Origin: Gyromitra esculenta
Taxonomy: Eukaryota > Ascomycota > Pezizomycetes > Pezizales > Discinaceae
DNA length: 64,000 nucleotides
Assembly (NCBI GenBank): GCA_038503075.1
Contig: JBCAML010000013.1
Span: forward strand, 1,599,721-1,663,720
Direction: 5' to 3'
The notes below the pieces were generated by a model, which made no database searches, was not told the DNA's origin, and was given only the letters and a program-made list of their open reading frames with translations. Positions 25,302 to 36,500 of the stretch are shown piece after piece. The position numbers were made by a program, and so were the translations under genes. Positions within the stretch are counted from its first letter, which is position 1. Each line of letters opens with the position of its first letter.

Positions 25302-26309
25302 CTATGCGCTCAGGTGTTTGTAGAGTACCTGGATAGCCCCTGCCAAAACTACTGCTCCCACGCCGCAGACGATACTGCGGGAGTCGGGGGTGAGGCACGA
25401 TTGGTTAATGGCTGGCTCTGCGACGTATTGGCGGGCGAATACTATAATACTGTTAGATATTGTATCTTGAGGGGGGGGATTTTTTTAATAGTGTGGGGGC
25501 TAAGTACAGTCGTTCTGGATCCAGATGATCTTGTTGAATGCTCGCAGAACTGCGGATTTGGTTTTGTCGTCGAGGTCGGGGTGCTCAATCACGGCGCCGA
25601 GGAGGAGGTCAACGACGTATCCTGGGGAATTGTTAGTATTCTCGCTGCAGTCTTTGAAAACTTATGGCAATGGAAGTGTACCCAGGAGCAAGCCCATGTG
25701 AATATATTCGACTCTTAGACCAGGCTTCTTAGCGCTGGCAATAAATTAGTATTAATATTTGCTCAATTACAAGAGCGCATGAGCTTACCGATGAGCGAAG
25801 CCCGGGACTCCGGTATGCATGATTGCAACTTTATCAAGATAGTCCTAAAACCTCTATTAGCTTTGTTTCCACAATCGCGGAAAAGAAAGAGAAGAAGAAA
25901 AAAGGGTTATATATGCAGGACATACCCATGTCGAAGGCTTATCGTAATCCATTGTGACTAGTTTGACCAAGTAGCCCTTCAAGAAGCCCATACGGAACTT
26001 GATCTGCGGATGCTCCAGGCTCAGGTCCTCCACCTTCGCCGGGGCTTCTCCCTCATAGCCTGTTTGCCGTGGGACGAAAGACTTTGCGGTGATGTCGAAG
26101 GAGAGCAGTTTGACGTAGACCGCGTCCACGACTGTAGGTACCAGTGCTGCCACAACAGGTTTTGAGTCGTGGATTACTTTGGCATCTTCTGCGGTGAAGC
26201 CGACGAAAGCTTTCAAGTACTGGACTCGAGACTCAAGCTCGGAGAGAGATTCTGGGTCGATGTGCTGCATTTTGAGTGTGGTGCAAGTTTGCTTATTCGA
26301 TTTGGGCAA
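25302..26309 (-). CDS. Fungal protoglobin (globin-sensor fold)
   Basis: Haem protein of the protoglobin family, about 240 aa in five exons. It reads MQHIDPESLSELESRVQYLK, FVGFTAEDAKVIHDSKPVV, LVPTVVDAVYVKLLSFDITA, FVPRQTGYEGEAP, LSLEHPQIKFRMGFLKGYLV, MDYDKPSTW, then DYLDKVAIMHTGVPGFAHR, AKKPGLRVEYIHMGLLL, GYVVDLLLGAVIEHPDL, AVLRAFNKIIWIQND, LFARQYVAEP. Either His of IMHTG or YIHMG could be the proximal haem ligand; I cannot choose by eye. The C-terminus carries an extra hydrophobic stretch, SIVCGVGAVVLAGAIQVLY, ending KHLSA. That is a candidate tail anchor or amphipathic helix. Splice sites join cleanly (W|DYLDK, HR|AKK, LLL|GYVV, ND|LFAR). Translation may begin at 26309 (MPKSNKQ) or, more likely from family length, at the internal ATG at 26270. 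Confidence 0.88.
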
Positions 26310-27806
26310 TGGGATTCTGTGTTCTTGTATTGTGATGAAAAAGTAGAGGTAAATGCCAGGGCGAGTTCCGCATCTTTATAGCTAGATAGCGGGTTGGGTT
26401 CAGCCGTGTGTGAGTTGAAATGGGGTTACTTACTTGACGGCATCCAAGTACAGGGCAAAAAATACTTCACACGTTGCCTGATCATGATACAGTACACTGC
26501 TCAGACCAATATACCCAGCAGCCTGTAACTATTCCCTAGACTTTCTTTTTTTTTTTCCTGGTCATTGTGCTCGGTTAGATCCTCATGCCGGGACGTTGCA
26601 AGATCATGTTGCTTTGCTTCGACAGTGAATTGCTGCAAAGGCAGGCTCAAAAAAAACATCGTCCGATAGCTTATCGACCCTCCCATTGGATATCGCTTAA
26701 TTTGAAATCGAGCTTTGCTATTGGATATTATCCGGGGGGACAGACCTCAGAGTGGTGCGAGATCACGCCAATTTCCCCGGAGAATTCTTCCACCCTGCGT
26801 ACTACGAGGAATACTCCCTTTTCCAGAGTCGGGATTCGGACATGTGGCTGGGGTCGTGGCAAAAAAGTACCTACTAATTAGTTGCTGAGCAGGGATTATT
26901 AAGGTTCTCTCGTACGTGAAAAAATTCGATGGGGGGGCCCAACGATTGCGGCTCTGGGTAACGTGTTAGGCCGGATGTTCGGCAGGTTGCGGGGGAATCG
27001 CGATGATTTATCGGAATCAATCGTGGTATTACTAGTTTCTCCGCGCGGGTGCTGTCGTTCTCCGCGCAGTTGCAGATGGGCAAGATATATTATAGATCTC
27101 ATGGCCCAGCAAGTTGTGCATGTATGTACTACTGGTCTGACAGTTGCTTGTAGTTACTCCACCTGTTCTGCTTCTTCAAATAGTGCATGCACGTCCCAGA
27201 GCTCGTGAGCATGGCAGACTACCTGTTTATCCGAGTTTCAGCCTCTTTTGTCACGATTGAAGCTACAGGCGGTATTTGGAATCGTGTTGCAGTTGCAAGA
27301 GAAGGTCCAAATCTGCTAAAGTACATGTAATCCACAGGTGCTTTGTTCACCGTGGGCTGATGCTGCTTGACTGCGTTCATTCGGTTGGGCAAGCATTCAT
27401 CGTCCATGCTACTAATATTCATCCACTCTTTCCACCTGATTGCAGTATATAGCAGGATTAAAATAGAAAGGAGGATTGAGCGAACCTTAACCATAACTTA
27501 AGTACCTAACACCAAACGAAATAGGATAAATATATCGTACTATAAATCCCAGGATCCCGAACACGGAAGGGCAATGCACTCTGTAAGCGTATTGGTAACT
27601 GCAGATCTTGGGAGAATTGCCGACAGCGGACTAGGGAAAAGTAGCCCTTTCCCAACTGCAGCGGTTGATGTGGTGTAAACGTCCAGTCTTGGGGTGCATG
27701 GCTTAGGAAGTGGGAGTATGGCTAGAAGAGATATTGTCTGAGGCCATGCGCGTGGGAGTCGGAAGAGCCAGCTTTCAGTAGCTTGAAAAAATCGGATATC
27801 CAATTA

Positions 27807-27984
27807 CAGTACAATCGCCTTATAAGGGTTTGGGCTATGAGGATACTCACTCGCCTTATAAGGATAATATTTCAGGTCTTGACAGGGGTTATTTTGTGTG
27901 TGCTAGGCCTTTTTTGTAAGGATTTCTGCTCTGTAAGGATATAGAATTGCCCTAACTTCTTATCCTTATAGAGCGATTGTACTG
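27807..27984. mobile_element. 178-bp pogo-type MITE
   Basis: Termini are CAGTACAATCGCCTTATAAG on the left and CTTATAGAGCGATTGTACTG on the right, inverted with two mismatches, and TA duplications at 27805-27806 and 27985-27986. The TATAAGG motif also recurs inside. Confidence 0.85.
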
Positions 27985-28209
27985 TATGACATCGCTTTGG
28001 GAACTTTCGTTCAATGAAAGGTATTAAATTATTTAGGAACCGGAATTGTAGATTATTCTTGAGAGTCTTGACTCTTCGCTGGGCAAACCTAGTAGCCCTA
28101 ACCCTGATAAAACGTCACCAAGGAACCGGATCACGAAGCTGAGATCGACCCATTAATTGAGATCGATTGCAAATAAAAAGCTGATATACTACCTACTACC
28201 GTAGAAACT

Positions 28210-28609
28210 CAGTCATAACGAACTGGCCTAGACTGAGACAACAGGAAATACCTCCTGCCTTAATGGTTAGAACCCAGGGTTTGGGTTGAACAGTGGTAGT
28301 CGTTTAATGAGGCGACAGCGGCAATACCACACTCTAGCAATGTGGGCTATTTCTCCATGCTCACAAGAGAGTCTAGAGCTATGCTTCATGATAAAAATAT
28401 TTCTTATGTAGTTCTACCCATTTGCTTATTTTTATAGTTAAACTCTGTTGTCTGCATGGTGAAGTTGGTCCTGTTTCTGGGGAGGTATTGTTGCTATCGC
28501 CTCGTTAGACGATTACCACTACTGGCCACCACTGAATCTCAAGCAGTCGCACCAATTACGCTACTCGTTCTATCATGTTGTCTCAGTCCAGGCCAGTTCG
28601 TTATGACTG
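28210..28609. mobile_element. 400-bp MITE with 34-bp inverted ends
   Basis: The left end begins CAGTCATAACGAACTGGCCT. The right end is its inverse, with 33 of 34 positions matching (ending CCAGTTCGTTATGACTG). No TA or other clear target duplication is visible. Either the flanks have decayed or the element has recombined. Confidence 0.8.
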
Positions 28610-28701
28610 AAGAAGAGCGAGTATGGTTTAACAGCTAATCATGATTTATGATATCACGACTATTTTAATTGGATCGTGATCCATTCTGGCCAACTCTTTT
28701 A

Positions 28702-28854
28702 CAGCCTCTGGTAGAATTATTGTGGAAGAACTAGGGTAAGCGGACGCCCAAGCAGCCAATATCGCAGCCAAAATCTTTCCGATGAGCCTGGAAGACCAGT
28801 AAAAGCTTTAGATCCTGAGTTGCCACAATTCTACAATAATTCTACCGGAGGCTA
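28702..28854. mobile_element. About 150-bp inverted-repeat element
   Basis: CAGCCTCTGGTAGAATTATT on the left is inverted as AATAATTCTACCGGAGGCT on the right, with one mismatch. TA precedes the left end. The right boundary is ambiguous by 1-2 bp within ATATA. Confidence 0.7.
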
Positions 28855-29279
28855 TATCCCCTACCCCCACCCATATCTATTTTGAATCATTCCTGGGCGT
28901 TCTGCAGTGGGCAGCTTGCGTAGGATCCTTCGTCGCGTTTGAAGGGGCTATAGATTGGGCGAATGGTTGGTTAGTATAAGAATATGCGCGTGGCAAGATG
29001 CGTGCTATGCGCATAGCGCGTGTTTTGTTTCTACCATGCAAAAAGCCTATTAGAGTATACGTACATACATTTACAGTAGATCGTGTGATCATTCATTTTC
29101 GGTTTAGCATAACCCAAACTACAATCCCCATATCTCCATTATACATCTCCAACCCCCACAAAAGTCTCTATGATAGACGTCATGCAGCCAATAGCAAACA
29201 CGATATCTTATATACACTCTATCTATACGTCCTTATGGCTCGCTACCACTCCATCTGTCGTCCATTGATACCCCCCGGT

Positions 29280-29996
29280 TTAACTTTGTCTTGTGTGGAC
29301 TTTCCACCACTTTGGCTTTTTGAGTTCTGCCTTCTCAAAATTCCGCCTGAAATACCATTTGAATGATATTCGCCTATACTGTACTGCATATATCTGTTCG
29401 CCGGGCGCAACAAACCGAAAGTCTTGACTAGTAGCCTTGCTAGCAGTCCCGACTTGCGCATCGGGTGCTTGGTTTGGGGGCTGTGTGGTACTGCCTCCAG
29501 TTGATGCCCTGGATACGGCGTTAGGTACCCCAAGACGTTGATTCCGTTCACGCGTCCGAAGGTCTCCGCTGCTGACTTCAGCATCAACAAGAGTGTGAAG
29601 TCCGACGATCATATACACTTTCTTTCTTCTCCCTCTGGCATTTCTGAGCCATTTTTTCGTACCCCGAGATTTGCACATGTCTTCGAAAATATCAGAAGGG
29701 TTTTTGAGCTGGGTGATGTTTGCCGAGGCTGATTCCACTCGAGCAGTGAAATTATCGTCATTGTTGTAATTGGCGGAAATAAACGCGGTCAGAACGCCGT
29801 TCAAGAAGGAGCTCTCGGTATGTTTAAGGGTCTCGGAGAAGGATCTCTGTGAAGTCTTCGTTATCTGCGAATTGGTAATGGGGTTCTCTGATGTGTGAAA
29901 ATCCTGTTCTGGGAATTCTATATCCAAGACAAGTCGGCCGAGCTGAACAGCATCGAGAGAAAGCAAGTGGGTTGGGATATGAGCATCTACTGGCAT
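29280..29996 (-). CDS. Conserved fungal protein of unknown function
   Basis: A 238-aa single-exon frame. It begins with MPVDAHIPTHLLSLDAVQLG and RLVLDIEFPEQDF. It contains ITQLKNPSDIFEDMCKSRG with KKWLRNARGRRKKVYMIVGL, HTLVDAEV, a Ser/Thr/Gln-rich variable stretch, then FVAPGEQIYAVQYRRISFKW ending WWKVHTRQS. I recognise this layout from a widespread but uncharacterised fungal family: 'LLS..PVQLGRLV' start, 'VYLVVGLHTLTDA' centre, and 'APGEQVYAVQYRK..FKWF' end. No catalytic motif is evident. The alternating hydrophobic/charged beta pattern suggests a beta-rich fold. It is divergently arranged with the ankyrin gene about 600 bp away. A pore-forming role is a possibility I cannot support from sequence alone. 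Confidence 0.72.
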   Translation of the reverse strand: MPVDAHIPTHLLSLDAVQLGRLVLDIEFPEQDFHTSENPITNSQITKTSQRSFSETLKHTESSFLNGVLTAFISANYNNDDNFTARVESASANITQLKNPSDIFEDMCKSRGTKKWLRNARGRRKKVYMIVGLHTLVDAEVSSGDLRTRERNQRLGVPNAVSRASTGGSTTQPPNQAPDAQVGTASKATSQDFRFVAPGEQIYAVQYRRISFKWYFRRNFEKAELKKPKWWKVHTRQS

Positions 29997-30443
29997 CGCA
30001 AGTCTTCGAGAGCAGCCCTGAACATGAAGATCTAGCCGGGCGAGCCATTATTTAAATGGTAGTATGGTGCAGGTTGAGTATGCTTTTAGAAACCGAGCCC
30101 AAGCCTTCAGAATACACGGAGTCGGCGGTTACAACTGGGGTGCATAAAGATTAAGCGCAAGTACGTTTTTGAGTATAAATTCGCATCAATCAATCAGCCT
30201 ACAGTACTGCTGGCTGAGCCTTTTTCCACGTAGTGAAGATCACCTTGAGTAACAGGAACTGATTGGTCTTGATCTGGGAACGGCTCTCACGGGTGGTGTT
30301 ATCCACGAATTAAATCGAAACAACGTTACGGCTGTAAAGGCGCAAGGCGCAGAATTTTGCAAAACTGAAAATCCCCACCAGCTGTAGACGAAATATATCA
30401 CACTGCATCCCCCCGAGCATACTTGATAGCGACATCGAGATAG

Positions 30444-30592
30444 TTGATCCTACTTAACATCTTCGCCAAAGTCGGTACACCAACATCAGAGCATCACGGA
30501 AAAAAAGCGGGAGGTAGACACGCTGAGATAGTATCAATCCTAATAGCTTTATCCTTTTTTTTCGACTACGTTTACGGGGCCTCGAGGCAGCG
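30444..30592 (+). pseudogene. Ankyrin-repeat remnant upstream of the ankyrin gene
   Basis: A GGRHAEIVSILIAL stretch, typical of the second helix of an ankyrin repeat, is encoded at about 30.50-30.55 kb. It sits in a different frame from the main ankyrin ORF, and a run of eight T separates the two. This suggests the true N-terminus was longer and lost its frame, or that the assembly has an indel in the T run. Confidence 0.5.
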
Positions 30593-31708
30593 ATGCAACC
30601 ACTACCCCCCTTGTCACAAGCTGGAAGACAGGCAGCATTGCAGGTACCTATGGAAAACGAACAAGCCGAGATAATAGCGGATCTGCCCAGAGCCAACGAA
30701 GAGTGGACATTGGCGGCGGCTGCGGCGAACGGACACACCGAGATAGTAACCGATCTACTCAAATCCGGCGCCAAACCATCGGGTGACGGATATGGTACAG
30801 CATTGCTGGCGGCTGCGAAGAACGGACATGCTGAGATAGTGTCAATTCTCGTGAGGGCGGGCGCCAATATCAACGCCAAGTTTTCCGATGGAACACTGTT
30901 GCAGCAAGCTGCATGGAGAGGGCAAGCGGAAATCATAAGCACACTTATTACTGAAGGGGCTAGCCCTAATATCCGTGTCCAACCAACCCGTGACCCTCCT
31001 TTTGACCCGACGATGTCTTTCTCCAGTCCATGGCCGCTATGCATAGCAGCAGAGAGAGGAAACGAGGCAGTAGTCCGCGCTCTGCTAAGCCACGGTACTC
31101 AATTGCGAGCTAGGATAGAAAATCCCAACGAGGCGATTCGGATCGCGGCAGGCAGGGGGCATAAAGAAATAGTGCAGCTCCTACTAAATCATGGTACAAA
31201 TATCAATGCTTGCGATATGCATGGCCGTACCAGTATTACTTGGGGTATTTCCCACCCTGAAGTAGTTCAGTTGCTGCTAGGAAGAGGCGCAGACATGAAT
31301 TCACAAGCTATGAATGGAGAAACCCCTCTGCATCATGCTGTCAAGGGTTACCACGAGAGCTCGGTCGATTTGCTGCTCAGAGCTGGCAGCAATGCTGAAC
31401 TCGAGGACTACAACGGTCGAAAACCATTGGATATTCTGCTTCTTGATTCAGATTCACCGCGCGTATCGATGAAATTGCTCAAAATTTTCCTCGAACACGG
31501 CTACGATGTTGGAAGAAGAGGGATGAAAATCTGGCAAACAATGTTAGAGGCAAAGAAGACGGACATAATTCAGATAACCGAGTGCCCGACAGTGGTTAAG
31601 ACTAATATTCGAACCTCCAGAATTACGGTTGATCTTATCAAAGGCTCAACGGAGTCCCCTTGTTTCGCCTTCTCTAAAGACCCGAAGCTTCCTACCCGAA
31701 GGCTCTAG
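30593..31708 (+). CDS. Ankyrin-repeat protein
   Basis: A 371-aa frame with about eight ankyrin repeats. Examples are ANGHTEIVTDLLKSGAKPS, KNGHAEIVSILVRAGANINA, WRGQAEIISTLITEGASPN, ERGNEAVVRALLSHGTQL, GRGHKEIVQLLLNHGTNINA, HPEVVQLLLGRGADMNS, GETPLHHAVKGYHESSVDLL and KLLKIFLEHGYDVGR. The repeats diverge from one another at DNA level, unlike those of the distal NLR. The last 50 residues are non-repetitive. The N-terminus may extend further upstream, because a frame-shifted repeat lies there. A CorA-like membrane protein follows on the same strand 330 bp later; the two could originally have been one gene. Ankyrin repeats bind partner proteins; the partner is unknown. Confidence 0.75.
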   Translation: MQPLPPLSQAGRQAALQVPMENEQAEIIADLPRANEEWTLAAAAANGHTEIVTDLLKSGAKPSGDGYGTALLAAAKNGHAEIVSILVRAGANINAKFSDGTLLQQAAWRGQAEIISTLITEGASPNIRVQPTRDPPFDPTMSFSSPWPLCIAAERGNEAVVRALLSHGTQLRARIENPNEAIRIAAGRGHKEIVQLLLNHGTNINACDMHGRTSITWGISHPEVVQLLLGRGADMNSQAMNGETPLHHAVKGYHESSVDLLLRAGSNAELEDYNGRKPLDILLLDSDSPRVSMKLLKIFLEHGYDVGRRGMKIWQTMLEAKKTDIIQITECPTVVKTNIRTSRITVDLIKGSTESPCFAFSKDPKLPTRRL

Positions 31709-32041
31709 TATGTTATCACTCGCCCGATCTCTAGTTTTCAGGCTAACCGGACAAAAGCTCTGCCACTAGTACTCAAACTAGAATTCACCTTCCAGCGCTC
31801 GCTGATAAGCCTGCAGAGTTATCAATGCACAAATTCCCCAAGCATAGCCTCGACTCTGATTCCGTAGTAGAATGGAGTTGGTTCTGGTTTGATGGTGAGG
31901 GGAAGAAACTATTTGGCAGTGGCTAAGTCTATTCAAATATTGAGCGACTGGCTTTAGTTGAGCGACTGGCTTTAGCTGACGAAAAACAAGGTGGGGATTA
32001 CATCCCAGAGAAACTTAACCTTGCAACCATTCTAATACAAT

Positions 32042-33522
32042 TTGATAGTGTTTTTAAGGTGTTATGTCTGCTTCTGGTGGCCCTCAGTCCCCGAAACTAA
32101 AACTGAGGCAAGAGCTTCGCAGCAGCCAGTCCTGCCCAGAGCATTTCAACCGCAGCTCCGGAAAAGCGAGATCTCTTGGATTATGCGAAAACCATGCATA
32201 GACAAGGATTCCCAGATCAATCCTAAAAACTTTATCGGCTCGAACCCTAACCTTATTTTTCGATCAGAAGATTTCCGAAGTAATTTAGATATCGGGTGGA
32301 TCCCAGACAATGGAATAGAATTTTTCACCCAATTCATGTTCGATTTACACACAAAGTGGAGAAATGTTCTTGATCAAGCAGATCTACATCTTATTGAGGA
32401 TGTGAGTAATCCCTGATCTTCAATCCAAGTCGAAATAACGCCCAAGTATAACTCTGGTGTGATCACATAGCGCAAGATACTCTTAATGAGAAAAGGGAAA
32501 ACCATCGATTTCATTGACTGTCTGTTGCTTGATGCGCAAAATTGGAGTAGCCTCCGAGCTCTCTTACAGATCCATGTAAGCAAGGCTAAAAGCCTTGTGC
32601 AAGACTTTGAGGAAAGACAGTTTCTTTGCGATGAGGTGATTGACAAAAGCAAAAAAGGGAAAATGACCCAGGACGCCTCAGCTAAACAAACAGCTATCGA
32701 GAAGCTGTCGATTGCGATTAAAAGAATGGAGCTTGAAATTTCAGATGAGATTAGGAAGCTTGATGTGGAAACAAGGGAAATGATTCAGCTCGTGAGCATA
32801 CACATGTCGTCACAATACTTGAGTAATCTTACTAATGAAGTTAAATTGTTTGTAGGAGTTTAGCTTGGTTTCTATTTATGAGGTGCGCACCTCAAGGGAA
32901 ATGGGGGTGAGCATGAAAAAGCTCACTTGGATAACTGTGAGATCCAACCCCAAATCCCATAATCATAAAACTACCGCTAATGTTACCCACAGTTTGTTTT
33001 CTTGCCACTGATGTTTGTTGCAGTAATATTATCTTTCTCACACTATGATTACTCTTTATTACCATCGCTAATTCAGATTTTACTAGTTTCTGTTTGGGAT
33101 GAACGTGGATATCATCAACGGAAGTCGCCCGCAATGGTGGTTGATTATTGTGATCAGCCTTGCCTTTTTTCCCATTGTCATATTGGGCTAGTGGTTGTTA
33201 AAACTCATTCGGGTCAGTACTGCCCCATAAATGGCACGGCTACTTGAAGTATACTACTAATTGCTAACTGAACGCACAGAAAGATGAGAAATTGCCTAAT
33301 CATAACAATAATAGGGAACTACCCGGCTATGACGGAAATATGGCCGTTATCCAAAATTTAGTAGTACTCTCACGGATGGGAGCTGAGCCATTAAGGGCCC
33401 CGCCTGTAGAAGCTCAGAGTTCATACATTAATAACATATACCTTACCGCCGAGGAAAACTTACGGAGAAGTGAGGTTCGTCGAGTCGAGAAATCCCAGAG
33501 ACTATGGACCAAATTACAGTAA
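32042..33522 (+). CDS. CorA-like Mg2+ transporter-like membrane protein, likely truncated
   Basis: Spliced reading gives a fungal CorA-like protein. The soluble part includes FFTQFMFDLHTKWRNVLDQA, then DAQNWSSLRALLQIHVSKAK and MELEISDEIRKLDVETREMI. An intron (32792-32855) joins REMIQL to EFSLVSIYEVRTSREMGVS. The next exons give KKLTWIT|FVFLPLMFVA|FLFGMNVDIINGSRPQWW: TM1 with the hallmark GMN loop, where the 30-nt exon 32993-33022 carries FVFLPLMFVA. TM2 follows (LIIVISLAFFPIVILG). An in-frame TAG at 33189-33191 then interrupts it; past it the sequence reads WLLKLIR and, after an intron, a coherent tail to 33522 (IQNLVVLSRMGAEPLRAP). The stop is therefore probably a recent nonsense change. The 5' end is uncertain; a Trp-rich frame at about 31.84-31.92 kb (EWSWFWFDGEGKKLF) may be another exon. 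Confidence 0.75.
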
Positions 33523-36500
33523 TAGTGGGTTTAGGCTACGTTAAGCCATGTCGGCCAAAACGTGGAGTTTCTCTCATTTATTTTTCAAACATATTCCGAC
33601 TACAGTCGAAGAATCAATGACAGAACTAGGTTCACAAGTTATTTCTTAAATCCCCAAAGACCTATTCCTCGGCCGTCTCTATTAACAAAGGGCTATGTCT
33701 AAGGTAGAGAACGGAATGGTACCTGAAATGGCTTTGTCAAAACTTGATTACATATTATTATACCTTTATAGTTTTATACATGTTGCCTTACAGACCACCG
33801 CCAATCTGAAGAAATAGTACTCTGTTCTATCGCCTCACAAGTCATCACTCGTTGCCAAGACTATTTCGTACCCCCGTACACACCATTGACTAGCGAAGTT
33901 TGATCAGTTATAAAGTTACTAAATATCTAAACAAGCATTGAAGGCCTAGGTATTCAGGGTATTTCTACTAATCAAAGTTAAGCCCTGATATATTCAATAT
34001 AGCTTTCAGCAACAAGATCACCCTAGCAGGGGAGCTTTTTCCTCGTAGAACAATACAGATATTTGAGAATAAGACTCCCTTCGATTTCGGCCGAGCTTTG
34101 TCATGATTGATACTGTGTTTTCCAAGCAACCGGTAGGGTGTTTGTAGCACCCACTGCACACGTGTACACGTACGTAGAACACGCACCGCACGCTCAAATT
34201 AGGCGGTACTACATTACGGGGGAAAATGTGGGGAATCAGCTATTGTATTGTTAAGAAACTCTGGAGAACTGTCGTGTTTGTCATAGCAGTCCAACATCTC
34301 TCTAGAAGACCTCAATCCACATTCACACTGTGCCAATTACATCCTGTTCTTCTAGTGTTGTACCAAGTTTTAGATTATCATATCCCCAGAGCCACGTATA
34401 TGACCGACCGCCAGCCATTCTAGTAACGTAGTAAATGTTATCACTTAAATTGCACGCGGGCAGCGGGCGCTTCGGCAGTCTAAATAGATATGGAAATAAG
34501 ATTTGGATTCGCTTTTCCAGTTCTCGATGGCGATGTTGTTTCATGGGTTAAGTTAAGCTCAACTGCAGAATACTACTCTACCTGTACTCTACCTAACCGC
34601 ACTTCTGCTAAACGAAACTCGAAGAGATACTTGAACGAGACACGGAAACCACAAACCGCATCCCCGAAACGTTATGCCGGGAACAGCATTCCACGGAAGC
34701 TAACGAGCCCGCGCGTAGGAAAAGTTCTTTTCCACCCTTAGCAATAGCAGCTCCAACTCCCACACGCCAGCAATATCACCAGAACTAGTAGAGTAGAAAA
34801 TACAAGGGTGATCCACCCTACATTCGGACCGACAGAGTGCGCGTTACCCAAGCCAGCTAATCCACAGCGCAGACTAGAAAACGCATACTTTCCGTTCCTG
34901 GGCATCCACTGTCCAGGAAATCCGGAGTTATCAGCGGTCTTGGCGCGTCAGACTCGCGTCAACGAGTGATCGTTTGTGCATGCAGCAACACAACACACAC
35001 GACGAAAAGCAGAACTCCAGATGTTACATGTGTTGATGTGTTGACCCCACTGGAATCTAGATATGGCATATATACATACGTAAAAGACGAAAAAAAATAC
35101 CGCGACTACGGTGATTGATCCGTGGAGGAAAAGAAAAACCTCACCTCGGTACCACGCGGACAGGACAAGACAGGAGGTGCATGCCGTGCGGGCCGAAGCC
35201 GGACGGGATATTCCCTCAGGATCTCACGTGTACGTACGGAGCGAGGGAATAATGTGTGTAGGTGAGATTGAGGGATAAGGTTGAATCAACACAACACGTA
35301 CTCTGAATGTGGCTGCAAGAGTAATATTGTACATGTAGTGCTGAGAGAAATATATTTCAACCTTGAGCAAGCGGGCGAGTGAATGAAATGAGTGAGTGCA
35401 GTAAATAAATAGAGCGAAATAACGCTGAACGAGAAAAAAAAAAAAAGAGTGAAGTGAAATAACGCATCTACTTGCAGAACGGGCAGAACAAGAGCCTCAT
35501 ATCAACAGAGTTAGTTTTGAATGATCGCCTCAACTCCCCCCCCCAATCACCAATAACCATTACACCATTACATACCAAAGGCGACAACCCCCCCCGCCAT
35601 CATATCCGACCGCCGCTTCCCTTAAAATTGCTTTTCGGCGTTATTCCCGCATGGGAAAAAGGATTTTTTGACGGAGACTTTGATTTGGGAATCGGTTCAG
35701 ACGGGATGGAGCAGGGTTTGGAATTGGCGGCTTCCGCGATTGCCGGTTACCGGGTTAGAAGCCGAATTCCGGGGGGGGGAGGGATTAGTGATTGGTTACA
35801 TAATGTGGTTTGGTTCGCTGCTACGAGAGATGGGGGTTTGGGGTTTGGGGTTTGGGGGATTTGGGATGGGGATTGATGGAGAGTTCGTGCTGGGCTCTAC
35901 ACGCGCAGCCATTGGCGAGAGGGCTGATGGGATGGTGGATGAGAGAGAAGAGGAGGTGTGGACTCGAGGTTGTGAGTGTCCCGTGATTCGCCAAGACCTT
36001 CCTGGAAAGCTTAACCATGGATGCCAAGCCCTACGCAATAACCGCCCGCCAGGGTGACCTCATTCCGGAAAGCTCGGCAGTGGTGGAGAGGGCAGAGAGA
36101 GTGAGAGGGAGACAGTGAGAGGGAGACAGCCAGAGGCAGCGGCCAGAAACACAGAGAGCCCCACGCAGACAAAGAGACCCACCCTAACCCTCGCTCCCCG
36201 CCCAATGCAGAGGTCCCAGTTATGTGAGCGGATTATCCTCGGATCTCTGTTCTGCCTAGTCCACCCACCCAGCCAGCCAACCAGCTCCCCCCCGATGCGG
36301 CACCCCGAGTGAACCGGGCAAAGTGCAAAATCCCTCATGAGAAGTTAGTTGTAGCAGATGGTGGATGGGACGCACCAGGGGAGGGCTGGCTTGCTCCCCG
36401 GTAACTCGCTGCTGTGATATGACCTGAGCCTTTCCCTTCTTCTCTTCCTCTTCCTCTCTTCCTCTCCTTCCCTTCCTCCCTCTCCTCTGCTTGCTACTCC

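Larger units (their letters stand above)
26310..29279. other. Gene-free stretch with three MITE-like elements
   Basis: No gene is supported. The region carries three separate inverted-repeat elements at 27.81, 28.21 and 28.70 kb, described individually. Short frames here overlap on both strands and show no motif. Confidence 0.55.
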
